From Platynereis dumerilii (lineage: Eukaryota; Annelida; Polychaeta; Phyllodocida; Nereididae): a stretch of 64,000 bases of DNA. Positions 11,366 to 22,504 of the stretch are shown piece by piece (the first letter of the stretch is position 1; each line of letters begins with the position of its first letter). The stretch is from NCBI GenBank assembly GCA_026936325.1, contig JAPTHN010000001.1, positions 9,868,681-9,932,680 on the forward strand. The letters run 5' to 3'. A program made the translations under genes and the position numbers. The notes under the pieces are model-generated. The model was not told where the DNA came from. It saw only the letters and a program-made list of their open reading frames with translations, and ran no database searches.

Positions 11366-11654
11366 GGCAGCTGCTTTACCACAAAATATTTATTTGGATA
11401 TTTTGTTGCTGTTTAGCATATTGTTGCATCATGACCGCTCTAAAACATCAAATTAATGCGAATCTTGTGTAGGAAGATTCCATGGTATAAAAATTAAAGT
11501 GGTAACTCGGTTCTGGTGCATGGCCAATTTAGGGAAATTCTGATTTTATCGAAACCCTGTGCCACCTTTCAGCTTAGGGCTTTTTGAACAAATTTTGACT
11601 TTGAATTACAAATATTTAGATATGTTGTTCTTCAAATCATTCTGTATGTAAACA

Positions 11655-11825
11655 TACACTTGGTAGGCTTATTAGAACAGTATGAGGACACAGCAATGAG
11701 GCAAAGGGGGTTTGAAACTGTCATACAGCAAACAGGCGCATGTGACCTGGCAAAAGCTGGATTTAAACCCTGGACCAAGTAAGTGGCTATCCAGCAAGCC
11801 ACTAGTGATCTAACCGTCCCTCCAA
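11655..11825 (-). mobile_element. SINE-A copy, diverged and tail-less
   Basis: ACTTGGTAGGCTTATTAGAACAG, GAGGACACAGCAATGAGGC, GTGACCTGGCAAAAGCTGG and CCCTGGACC match the family. The ATCC tail is absent and the head is decayed, so the copy is old. Confidence 0.7.
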
Positions 11826-11929
11826 ATAAATCAACAGAACAGAATTCTTCATGCAAATTCACTAATACATAACTGTTGTAGAGGTCTGCTTTTCATTCCT
11901 CCAGTATACCACTAGTGCTAAATACCAGT

Positions 11930-12190
11930 GCATGATAGACCTACCAGCTACAACTATAAACAAGGAAGAATGTAAAAACTGCCTTAGATATATCTTGAGA
12001 TAGAAAAAACATCCAGCAGATTCATTGTCAGTCTCAGATATCATGCTTCTCCATTTATCATGGAATAGACATATGAACGGAGAAAGGATAACAAACAAAA
12101 TCTAGAGTTAGCAGTTGACAGGTAGGTGGTAGATATTTCTATGCAGGCATGCAAAACATAAGGAACGGTCTTCAACCATTTAAGAACATC
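11930..12190 (+). repeat. Dispersed repeat block R2 with upstream extension, copy 3
   Basis: CATTGTCAGTCTCAGATATCATGCTTC, then AAAATCTAGAGTTAGCAG and TGCAGGCATGCAAAAC, parallels 17600-17785 (CATTGTGAGTCTGAGATATCAGGCTCC). R2 is therefore longer than the 130 bp seen at the window start. Confidence 0.65.
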
Positions 12191-12502
12191 GAACAATAAT
12201 CCAAGAACATAAGAGATGTGATTTATTTGCTTTAATGCTCCATTTTGCTGAATCTAAATCGAGAAATGATCAAAGTAGAAGTGCAAGAAAATCAAGCTTT
12301 GAAAGAATCAACAGGAATGAACTCTCTCTGTGAATAAGCAAAAGAAATATCTTTGCTAAATTCATCACATAATAAATTAATTGGAGAGCCATACAATTTT
12401 ATACAAATACATGAATCACCAAGCTCCAATATCTTTGTTCAATGCAACTTTCTTTTGCCATAATCCAGGGAAAAGAAAAGAAATTCCATCACCATTAGAG
12501 TA

Positions 12503-12611
12503 CCCTGTCAGCATGCCTCAGCGGTCCAACGTCGGCCCAGCGTCAGTCCGATGTCAGTAGCATCGGACCAGCTTCGGGCCGACGTTGGACCGCCGAGGCA
12601 CCCTGATAGGG
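12503..12611. mobile_element. GC-rich palindromic MITE, TA target, copy 1
   Basis: It is a 109-bp hairpin with arms running CCCTGTCAGCATGCCTC, GGTCCAACGTCGGCCC and back, flanked by TA on each side (12501-12502 and 12612-12613). A second copy lies at 19151-19256. It sits exactly at the left end of the next element. Confidence 0.85.
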
Positions 12612-13493
12612 TAGGTCGGGGCAAGAAGCCCGAGTTAGGTGAGAGGCCCCCCCAGGGTTATATCCAAACTTGGTGCATTTATCTAATGATAGGATTGAAG
12701 CTAGAGGCGTTTTAGGTGACGTCACAAATTTTCAGGGCAAACGGCACCAAACCATAGTAGAAATTAAAGAAACAAAAAAATGTGCATGGTTTTTGTAACT
12801 TTGACTAATTCTTTGAAAGGGGTTGTCAGAAATAACTTTGGAAATATTCAAAAGTATAATGGATATCTGCATTGCTTCACTTCTTGACCATCACATAAAT
12901 ATGATTTGGATCATGTTTTTAGTATTTTAGTTCAAAATATAGAGGTCAAATTAAAGTATGTGGGTTTGGGGCGAGAGGCCCCACATGATATGGGGCATGA
13001 GGCCCCCTTCACTGGGGGGTCGAAGCTGCTTTAGGAACCATTTAATAATGTGTACTTTACCTTAAATCTTGATAGAATAGCTAATTAAAATAGAAAAATG
13101 TTGGCCCGATTTTGAAACAGGGCAAAAAAAATTTTAAAATAGAAATATGAACAGAAAAATTGTGAAATTCAGAAAAAGTGAATAGAATGCCTTAAAAATG
13201 ATGGAAGAACCTTAAGAAATAACTTTTAGGCTGAATGCGCTCGCAAAAAAAAAAATTGCCATAGGATTATTATAGGGGGGCTTCTTGCCCGATGGGTTGG
13301 GTAAGAAGCCATTTTAATTTTTTTTACAAAGATGGCCGTAACTCCTTTATTAAAATTGGTAGACATTTGTTTCACTAGTTATTAGTAGAGACAAGTGATC
13401 CCTTCCTGACAGCACAAGCATTCAAATAATCGCCCATAAAAAGTAGGTCAAGTCGCACGTCGAAGTTAAGGGGGGCCGCATGCCCCGACCTAC
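12612..13493. mobile_element. Non-autonomous TIR element (TAGGTCGGGGCA ends)
   Basis: The left end is TAGGTCGGGGCAAG and the right end is TGCCCCGACCTA, with TA at each boundary. The interior carries related words (GGGGCGAGAGGCCCC, GGGCTTCTTGCCCGATGGG) but no transposase frame. The boundaries to within 1-3 bp are uncertain because the MITE at 12503-12611 occupies the left TA. Confidence 0.65.
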
Positions 13494-13700
13494 TCTATAC
13501 CATCACCAGACTCACCACTCTACCATCACCATTTTATCATCACCATTTTGCCATTTGTTTGCATCATCTTTAACATAACATACATGATGGTTTTTGGCTA
13601 TGAAGTATGAACTGACATGTTCCTGCATTTCCATGATCTGTGATTTTTGGATGTATCAATTCGGTACATAGCATGCTTGATTCTTTGTAAGCTGAAGCCT

Positions 13701-15283
13701 ACATGGTCGCGTGTTACAAGGTCGTACAATTTGCGTTACGTGGTGGTTTTGGACCAAAAAAAATTTTAATCAAAAAAGTCTAAATTAGGTCTTAAATATC
13801 CTATTCAAACCAAAAACCAGCGTAATTTCACAAAAATTAGGGCTGTCCGTCTTATTATTTGATTTTATTCACCATACAAATCAATGTAAAGCTCAAACTT
13901 TAAAGACATTTTTCTCAAGAACGACTATATTTCAGCAACATTACTATAAAGTACAAAGTACTCCTTGTATCCCCATGAAATTTTCACTGAAGTTAGTTGA
14001 GAAGATGGTCCTACTACTCAAAGCAACAAAAAATACTCCCTCTTCTCCAAAAGACTTTATATACGTCAATGAATTTATGTTACTGCGACAGAGAAAAAAC
14101 CTTTCTCAGGCATCATGTTTAAAACTGTGCCAGAAGCCTGATTATTGTCAAAATCTGAAGTAAAATGTTTAAAAACATTACCAAGACACCTGAGAACAAA
14201 ATTCTGATATTGCAAATAAGAAATTATAAGATATTTACATGACATGTTGCAAAGATATCTTATATCAGTTATTGTCTAGTGCATGAGAAATCAACATCTC
14301 ATGTGAGCATACCATTCTGGAGCTATCTGTGGATTTAACCCATATGTATCTCTTTTTTTGGCTATATGAGAGCAAGATTATCAAATGTGATTGTTATTTA
14401 TTCATTTGATGATGTGGCCTGCCCTTTTTGTCGTTTTGGAAGTCCATTACATTAAGCGAAAAAATTGTGTACGCTTCAAGCATGTATGTGTTACATTTGG
14501 TTCAGCCTTGTTCAGAGCATCACAGAAGTGAGAATATGATTGAAAACATAGCAATATTTTATTCCATAGTAATATATAGCTCATGAGCATTTAGACAATA
14601 GCCTTATCCATAGGGTGTGGTTAACCTACTTCGAGTTCTCGTGGTTTAAACTTAGAACCCCTCTCCAATTTTACTGGTTTTTGCAAGTGTTACGAAAAGT
14701 TCAGCGTAAAGTAGACAAGCAGCACACAAAGAATTTTACCTGCAAGCAAAATCTGATAAATGCATTTGAAAATAGAACTTATGAGCATTTAATTGATATA
14801 TATTTGAACTTCCTAGCTTTAATATTAATAGCTACAGACTAAATCTAAGAAAATGTCTTGAATTTTTTTTGCCAGCGGGACAGGTTCACGTTGCTGCACA
14901 TTAAAGGATCTACAGAAGGCACTGTAACAGTTAGATAGAAAATTTAAGCTTCAAGAGCTTAAGTAGGAATCAAGTACTCCTGCAGAGAAAACCAGATTAA
15001 AATAGCTTTTGTCGCTGGCAAGAAAACTAACTTTCTAGATGATTTTTTCAAATCTGATGTAACGCGGGACACAAAAAAATCACTTGTTTTCCTGAGGTTT
15101 TTGATGGCTAGAAGCCTCATTTTGTGATAAATTTGACTTTTTAAAACCTAATATGATAAAGAAGAAGTCAGGTCTTCCAGTGGTGTATCATATTGCATAA
15201 TAGATATTTGTAAAGTACATGTAATCATCATTTAAATGCAAAATTTCTGAAATTGCACGACATTACGACACGTGACCACATGT
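13701..15283. mobile_element. Candidate 1.6-kb element with diverged TIRs
   Basis: The left end ACATGGTCGCGTGTTACAAG, then GTCGTACAATTT, matches the right end in reverse (ACATGTGGTCACGTGTCGTA, then GTCGTGCAATTT) with several differences. The interior is AT-rich, with open frames of 62 codons (13975-14163) and 75 codons (14615-14842) that show no recognisable domain. Assignment rests only on the inverted ends. Confidence 0.5.
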
Positions 15284-15339
15284 CAAATACAAAATATTCT
15301 AAAACAACAAATATATTTGTCAGTTTCCCCACTTCACCA

Positions 15340-15535
15340 CAAACACAGTGACAATGAACATAATATTATGTGACACTGTCCAGACATGGACCTTTAGCTA
15401 GCAAAGCAGTAATGCAATTACAGAAACAGTGACCTTATTCATTACAAGGTCTTTCAGTATAAGTAATGGACCAGATGACCTCCTTTCATCCTCATTCAGT
15501 TCCTGTGCTTCCTGGAAGGTCGTGTCAGAATAGTC
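15340..15535 (+). repeat. Dispersed repeat block R3, copy 3
   Basis: CAGTAATGCAATTACAGAAAC, AGTGACCTTATTCATTACAAGG, TCTTTCAGT and CATTCAGTTCC are shared with 9245-9345 and 24930-25025. Confidence 0.65.
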
Positions 15536-16180
15536 AGCATGGAGCACATGATTTCCGCTACTTCATGCTTGTTAGATAAATAATTACAATAACATTATAT
15601 TCACAATGATGTGCAGCCAATAAAGCGTTACTTTTTAATTTCTATCTGTGTCCAGACTGTCCCTACACTGTATTAGACCAATCTGTCTCTTTGTGGTGCG
15701 GGTTTTGTTCTGCTGAGCTATCTCTTGCCCAATCACACCATTACCAACTTAGCATCAGACAATAGGACCAGATACATTATTAAGATCAGTGAGATATTGG
15801 CTTGTGTAGTCCCAGGCTTGTCCTGTCCTTGGCCTGATTGCATCCTTTTTGTGTCCGAGAGCAGGGCCTCGGGCCCTTTGTCGTCATCAATGGGATTGTC
15901 ATATCAAAAGTTGGTGTGGATCGAAAAGCATTTCACAGATGCAAGAACCACCTAAAGTTATGATGCCATTATGATGCCCAGTGTTTACACTGTTGCACAA
16001 GATGCCCTGGCTTTAATCTTATGTCTCACTGCTCTAAATAGTTAACTTTAATCTCCCAAATTTCTCCTTGCTCAGCAGACGATTTCTGAGAAGCATCTTC
16101 TTCTTCTTCCCTTTGGCCCTTCCGCCCTGAGACAAAGTGGGTTGCACCATAACCAGAGATTTATGCTTCAGCCAATTACT
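15536..16180. other. Gene-free stretch, one weak open frame
   Basis: A 76-codon plus frame at 15725-15955 has no recognisable motif. No terminal repeat was found. The stretch ends in a short GATA/GACA microsatellite that receives the SINE described next. Confidence 0.4.
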
Positions 16181-16565
16181 AAAGATAGACAGATAGATAG
16201 ACAGATAGACACAGAGTTTGTTTGTTTGTTTGTTTGTGTTTTACGCCTCAGCAGCACCTTAGTGGGCTATATCGAGGCAGGCGATCGCCGTATGATGATG
16301 AGATGAGAAGACTGTGAGTCTGGTACATACCCTATTAATTCAGGGATGCCCAGGGTCTTTCAGTTGCCCCAGCATAGAACACTGGATACAACCCGCCTCC
16401 ATTTAATGTCCCATGGGCTCGGACTAAATTGAGTTCCGGGGTGGGATTCGAACCCACGCCCTCAGAGCCAGTGGTTGTGCAAACAAGCACTCTTAACCAT
16501 TAGGCCACGGAGGAACTCTCAGATAGACACATAGATAGATTGATAGGTAGATTGATAGATCTATA
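16181..16565 (+). repeat. GATA/GACA microsatellite interrupted by SINE-B
   Basis: AGATAGACAGATAGATAGAC runs up to about 16213 and resumes at about 16520 with the same motif. CAGATAGACACA occurs at 16202-16213 and 16520-16531, the target duplication of the SINE. Confidence 0.8.
16214..16519 (-). mobile_element. tRNA-derived SINE-B with complete head and 12-bp duplication
   Basis: On the minus strand it begins GAGTTCCTCCGTGGCCTAAT and reaches GGGTTCGAATCCCACCCCGG then AACTC, so the first seven bases (GAGTTCC) pair with GGAACTC like an acceptor stem. A-box (TGGCCTAATGG) and B-box (GGTTCGAATCC) are intact. The length between them suggests a class II (Leu/Ser-type) tRNA origin. The tail is (CAAA)n. 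Intact duplications and boxes indicate a fairly young copy. Confidence 0.85.
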
Positions 16566-16820
16566 GATAGAATGCAACTTTTAACAATTTATAGAGATGT
16601 GTTAATGTAATGATCATATCCCATTGAGTTATATATAATTGCTCGAGGACACGGTGCATGCATTGCATGCTATTTTTTATTCCTGGTATTAATTTCCTTA
16701 CAAACAATAGCTCAGCAGAGAACAATGTAATAGTTGTGAGCTATGATAAAAAGTTTATTATCAATAGGTTGTTTTCCACCGGAGAGGCAATAATTATATG
16801 TGATTTATCACACGAGAGTA

Positions 16821-17164
16821 GGGTGTCCCAAAAAAAGTGAAAGTCTGAAATTCATTGGGGCTAACCTCTTAATGTGTTCTATAGCCCCTTTGTGACTCCC
16901 ATGTAAAATTTCAGCTCATTTGAAGGTGTTTTAGATGTTGCTCAAGAGCAATATGTGTTTATCATACCTCGGGCTAAAGCTAAAATAGCCATTTTCGTAT
17001 TAAAATTCAATGTTAAACTCCTATCTATCTTTGGGGCTCTTGAGCAACATCTAAAACATCTTCAAATGAGCTGAAATTTCACATGGGAGTCAGAGAGGGG
17101 CTATAGAACACATTTAGAGGTTAGCCCCAATGAATTTCAGACTTTCACTTTTTTTGGGACACCC
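16821..17164. mobile_element. Mariner-type MITE (TA / GGGTGTCCCAAAAAAA ends)
   Basis: The left end GGGTGTCCCAAAAAAAGTG and right end CACTTTTTTTGGGACACCC are each preceded or followed by TA (16819-16820 and 17165-17166). The arms are about 140 bp with a roughly 60-bp centre. The ends match the widespread Tc1/mariner GGGTGTCCC type. The centre (about 16950-16985) repeats, inverted, sequence found just outside the element at 17172-17205. Confidence 0.85.
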
Positions 17165-17504
17165 TACGCGAGAGCTTTAGCCCGAGGTATGATAAACACA
17201 TATTCCTCATCCCCTGGTGAATAACAAGCTTATATCATGAGACAAACACTCAAGCTATCAAACGTGAGACAATAAGTGGACAAGAAAGGTCATGGGATTT
17301 ATCACAGTCAAACACTGGCTTGTGATGGTTGACAGATCGAGGTGTTGAAAGGTATGATACATATTAATATGCCACTCGACATTGGTATTTAGATTGACAT
17401 GTTATTATATGGCATCCATCTGTGTAAATCCTCCTGCGAAGCTGGTCAATGCGCCTTGACAAGTTGACAAGCACCATTACATGGTTGTCCAGCTGGTCGT
17501 GGGA

Positions 17505-17545
17505 GCTATTATCTTGACACAAGCAGTAAAGACAAGAAACCTTTG
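17505..17545 (+). repeat. Dispersed repeat block R1, short copy
   Basis: CTATTATCTTGACACAAGCAG and TAAAGACAAGAAACC match R1. R2 follows within about 100 bp, showing the order R1 then R2 in one element. Confidence 0.6.
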
Positions 17546-17599
17546 AGAGAGAAAAAAATTTTGTTATAAACCTTGTGAAGGGTGAAAAAAGGTTCCGGT

Positions 17600-17785
17600 A
17601 GAATATTCATTGTGAGTCTGAGATATCAGGCTCCTGCATCTTTCGGGACAAACATACAAGAAAACAGAAAAGAAAACTGAGAAAATCTGGAATTTGCTGC
17701 AGTTATAACTTATCAGGTAATTGATAGATGTTTCCTTGCAGGCATGGAAAGGATATAGCAGAAAAGAAGGAACTCTTATAATATA
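17600..17785 (+). repeat. Dispersed repeat block R2, copy 4
   Basis: CATTGTGAGTCTGAGATATC, AAAATCTGGAATTTGCTGCAG and TTGCAGGCATGGAAAGGA match the other R2 copies. Confidence 0.65.
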
Positions 17786-18158
17786 ACGTACCTCACAAGA
17801 ACATTTCCACTTATATTTGAAAGGAAACTATGTTTTAAAAATACTGAGATATTCATAATAAATTGTTATTCATTGAGTCAAAAATTTGTATTGGCAAAAT
17901 GTATGAAACGTCCAAATGACGATCTTTTTTCCTTGTGATATAATTTGAATTTGCATATCTTCATGATCCCCTGTTATGTGGTAAATTGTGTGAGCCTTCC
18001 ACTGATTATTGCTCAATTGAGGCAGAGAAGAGGATATAAAAACATTGCCCAGGATTCCCGTGCCATAGCACCCTCAATCTTGGCAATTGTCATTATGATG
18101 ATGTTTAATGAGAAGAGTCTGGCACATACAATATTAATTCAGAGATTGAGTTCATGTG

Positions 18159-18367
18159 GGGGATGGATGGATGGATGATTTGGGTTTTATTTCCTGCATC
18201 TATGCATCTGGTAGGCTGATTAGGACAGGAGAAGGACACGGCAAATGCAAAGGATGCTTGAAAGAGCCATCCAACACAGGCCCAGGTAACCTGGCAAGAG
18301 TTGGATTCGAACCAAGGACCCAGCGATTGACAGCCTAGCACACTACCATTAGACCAATCCTCACCCC
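18159..18367 (-). mobile_element. SINE-A, near full length
   Basis: (GGAT)n, GATTTGGGTTTTATTTCCTG, GGTAGGCTGATTAGGACAGG, CCCAGGTAACCTGGCAAGAG and a B-box TTGGATTCGAACC (read on +) are present. The small frames here are repeat translations. Confidence 0.85.
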
Positions 18368-19148
18368 TTATAGTTTCGGTGTTGGATTTGGCAAGTAATA
18401 ATCTTTTGATAAATTTTAGAACACAAGCTCTGCACTCAGCAGCTCATCAAATGAATTCATGATAAGAAGCTCATCAAATGAATTTATGCATAATAAGAAG
18501 CCAACTTCTTTACCGCACATTGTTCAAATTGCAAGAATGGAATGTAACTGATAGAACATGATATCATAATTATATCACAATGATCACAATGATATATATA
18601 TAAATTTTTGACCTGTCCCTTAGAATAACACAGTGACCAATGAAAGTATGAATAATGCAAATCTGAGAATGAAATGGCAGTTTCACATGTTCATGATGTG
18701 AACATAAGTATATTCCAGTGCAGATGCTAATTGGGTTATTCAGCTGCATGTAGCGTCATGTGTCATTTATCATGCAATATGAAAAATGTTGCTGCACCAT
18801 GGGAACTATATTTTATACTGTATAACGGGGTTATCATAGCTGCTTTGGAGCACCAAATTAGTGTTCAAATTAAAAACTATCAATGGAATACCAATGGTGT
18901 TGTGCCATGACACAGCTCATGCATTGAGGTTATCATCTGTTGAAAAAGTTCCCAAAATCTATACCAGTTCTATGCTTTATTACATAATTATAACATAATT
19001 AATGGGTCAGCCAATGCAACCTCGGTCTCATGACTAATCTGAGGAACATAAAATAAATGTGACTATTATAATAGCACCTTGGAGGCATACTCCTATGCAA
19101 CTACACTGCCCACACAGCCTGCTTCATCAACTGTTTCAGATTCTGACC
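18368..19148. other. Gene-free AT-rich stretch
   Basis: It contains a short tandem of AGCTCATCAAATGAATTCAT-like units (about 18440-18490) and AT dinucleotide runs near 18590. Nothing else was recognised. Confidence 0.4.
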
Positions 19149-19150
19149 TA

Positions 19151-19256
19151 CCCTATCAGCATGCCTCGGCGGTCCAACGTCGGCCCGAAGCTGGTCCATC
19201 GCTGCTGTCATCGGACTGACGCTGGGACGTTGGACCGCCGAGGCATGCTGACAGGG
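19151..19256. mobile_element. GC-rich palindromic MITE, TA target, copy 2
   Basis: It begins CCCTATCAGCATGCCTCGG and ends CCGAGGCATGCTGACAGGG, with TA at 19149-19150 and 19257-19258. The interior is in inverted order relative to the copy at 12503-12611. The high identity between copies suggests recent activity. Confidence 0.85.
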
Positions 19257-19259
19257 TAG

Positions 19260-20788
19260 TTGGTCTTCTCAGCCAATCGGCTAACGGGAATGAAAAAACC
19301 CTAAGGGTATAATTCATTTGACCTTCCTAGTTGAAGACAAGGAAGCTCTACAGGGAGGTAATATTAAACTTATAAAACTTCAAGCCACACAAATGGCAAC
19401 CTCTAAACTAATAACACATGGTCTATTTTAAATATAAGAGAGCAGATTGTGAGATAAACTCCCATTAAAATCCATGGGCCACATATCGAAACTCTCCCCC
19501 CCTCCTTGGGAATTTCGGAGACCCATATTTTGAAAGATATATATCTGAAGTTACAAAATTTGCTTGTTGGACAATCATAGACCTCAACGATAACCAGCCA
19601 GAGCTATATGAGTGCGGGAAGGTTGAAAATAAATTTTAGTCAAACCGAATGCTGCTATTTTCAGAAAATGTACTGTTATTCATGAACTAATCCATGTACA
19701 GATGTTTAAATGGTATCATTTTGAAGGGATTTAATTCCTCCATCTATTTAGTGCAACAATTGATTGATTGGGACATCTATTTTGGTCAATAGAGTGCAAA
19801 ACATGCGGCCATGACTCGAAATTAAAAAGAAAATTACATGTCATTTCACCCTGTACGGGTCACTGGGGGTCAGAAGCTTCCTGAAATTTCTACTAAATCA
19901 ATCGATATATTCATAGCTTTAAAATGATGTATCACACAACCATATAACTACAAAAATAGCTTATATACAGTCAATTATTCATTATTGCATTTATACTCAA
20001 CCAAGTCAAATTTTACTCAACCAAGTCAAATTTTCACATATATGGGATGAACAATATAGATTCTACTGTGAATATATCTTCCAGGATTCTGTGTATTTTT
20101 ATTTTAAAAATGGCAGATATTTGTGATACTCTATATTTTGCAAATTATGTTTCAGGGGTTTTGAAAAAGGTACTTTGTTATGGCAGCAATATTGCAGATT
20201 AGCAAACAAACTTTTTTGTTTGAACATGTCCGGGTGACCCACATTCATGGTTTCTGGGATAAACATAATTTTTCATGAAATAAGAACTTAATCATAACTG
20301 GGTTTCCTGCTCTGAAAGGAAGATGGTGGATTTACCCCCTTGTTATTAAAAATGGCAACCTAACAATCCTACATGATGCTATGTTGATTTACAAAGGAGG
20401 AGGGACTGAAATTTGACAGGAGGCCATTTTCCTACTCTTACCCCAACACTAAAAAAAAAAAGATATCCGCACACATGCAATCACTATATTAATCAAAGGT
20501 AATTTTTTGCAGAGTCATAAATTCAGCCTGGGTTAATAAAAGAAGAATTTGGTTTATTAAAAAAAATATTTCTGATTTATAACAGGAATGCTCATAACAG
20601 GAGAGGCCCTTTGTTTTCCTTATCTAGCTTTTCTTTTGCCAAATTTTTTCCTTTGCTAAAAATTATTTTGGCTCAGAAATGGTAACAAAAATGTTAAATT
20701 AATAAAAGTACAAACCATTATTATTTCAAAGGAAATATTGAGTAGGCCTATTATACTGTAATCTTTTTGATATATTTGCCAGCTACAT
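19260..20788. other. Gene-free stretch, nothing recognised
   Basis: AT-rich, stops in all frames. A direct repeat of CAACCAAGTCAAATTTT occurs at about 20000-20035. No terminal repeats or coding signal were found. Confidence 0.4.
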
Positions 20789-22160
20789 GGCATATATATA
20801 GTTTCATTTTTGACCAAGGCAAAGGGTCTGGGCACTCCAGCAACACTTTGTAAATTTTAGACTATCGCAAATTTTTGATAAAATTCAACAACTTCGAAAC
20901 TTTTAAATGACTCAAAAGTGGTCATATTATACTGCCCTGTGAAATTGAAGCACAGTAAGTGACCAAAAAACAGTAACTGAGTTGAGCATAACTTCTCAAT
21001 CCTATTATCTACCTCCATGCCAAATTTTATACCTGAATGACCTCTAGTTACCCCACAAATCCATGATTAACAAACACAGTATCAACTGCTCACATCAAAA
21101 TGGACATGTCATGTCAGGCCAAAACACAGTAATTTACTCTTTTTGTTTTGAAACACAGTATCTCTTTGGCTTGTTACTGTGTTTCAAAATCAAATTTTTG
21201 AGTTACCGTGTTTTGACATGACAGAAACAGGGAGATACTGCTTTTTTACGTCAACTGAGTAGATGTCTTCAGCAATGACATAAATAGAAAATCAAAGGTT
21301 TCTCATTCATAACACAGTAAGTCATTAAAAAGCACAACATTGTCTAATATATCTGTAAGAAGTTGTTTTGGTTGACAAATGATATACACACATACACCTT
21401 GATTATATTTCTTCATATTTGAAGCACTGACTTGAGAGTGCTTCTTCTGGAGATTAAGATATATAGGTCACAATGTTACAAACAAAGAAATGCGTTTTTG
21501 TCAAAATCACTGAAATGGCAGTTACTGTGATTTGAAATCACAGGGCAGTATAAAAATGGCTAAGCACATTGAGTTTCATATGGTAATTTAGTATTATTAC
21601 CAGGCCAACTGGCACATATAGTTTCATTTTTGACCAAGGGTCTGGGCACTCCAGCAACACTTTGTAAATTTTAGACTATCGCAAATTTTTGATAAAATTC
21701 AACAACTTCGAAACTATGAACTAGCTTAAAAGTGGTCATAAAAATGACTAGTCATGTTGAATTTTGTATGTTTATTAAGTGTGCTTACCAGGCTATCTGG
21801 CACATATAAATTCATTTTGGACCAAGGGTCTTGAAGCTCAAGCCAGACTTTGTAAAATTTTGACTATTACAGATTTTTGCTAAAATTCATCAACTTCTAA
21901 ACTTTGAAGTTTGAACGGACTTAAAAGTGGTTAAAAAAAATGGCGAGGCATAAATTTCTAGAATTTTATATGGTAATTTAGTATATTTACAAGGCAATCT
22001 GGCACAAACAGTTTCCTTTTGGACCAGGGGTCTGGACACTCCAGCCACACTCCTAAAATTAATTTGGACCATCGCAGGTTTTTTCTAAAATTTAACTACT
22101 GCCATACATTGAATTGGCTATGGCTTGGGTGTCCAGACCCTTGGTGCAAAATGAAACAAT
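20789..22160. repeat. Tandem array of about 190-200-bp units
   Basis: Unit starts (GGCAYATATAGTTTCATTTT type) lie at about 20789, 21611, 21799 and 22001. The shared body is GACCAAGGGTCTGGGCACTCC, CACTTTGTAAATTTTAGACTA and AAAATTCAACAACTTCGAAAC. Spacings are 188 and 202 bp, and the first spacing becomes about 201 bp once the inserted element 20930-21550 is removed. At 22126-22158 the unit start recurs in inverted orientation (GTGTCCAGACCCTTGGTGC). The first two units are almost identical; the others are older. Confidence 0.8.
20930..21550. mobile_element. MITE inside the tandem array, CACAGTAA-rich
   Basis: The ends are TACTGCCCTGTGAAATTGAAG and, inverted, TACTGCCCTGTGATTTCAAAT, continuing through CACAGTAA-type words. 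AACACAGTA or its complement recurs through the interior. The flanking array sequence resumes in register after the element, so the insertion boundary is well supported. Confidence 0.8.
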
Positions 22161-22504
22161 ACCCTTTCCATGTCCTTAATCCTTATGCAAACATTTAGTA
22201 GTATGAAGTCATATTTCAGTGTATTGAAATAGATTGTATAACACCAAAGATCCTTGGTATTATTATATCGATGATTGAGGCAAAATAAACCTCCGTCATT
22301 TTGAAATAACAAAGTTAAACTGCACTTAACTTCCTAGGAGAGTATCAAAACCTGTCTTTATGAATTCCTGACCCTCGAAAACATATATTTAGACTCAAAA
22401 ATCATTCTTCTAGCCTAATTAGATCCAAAAATATGGGAAAAATGGTTGATTGGCGGCCATCTTGGAATTATCCATCATGGCCACTAGCCGTTTAGGTTTA
22501 GTTA

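Noticed and set aside
16430-16518. Functional tRNA gene on the minus strand
   Set aside because: The tRNA-like head continues directly into a SINE body with a (CAAA)n tail and target duplications, so it is a retroposon head.
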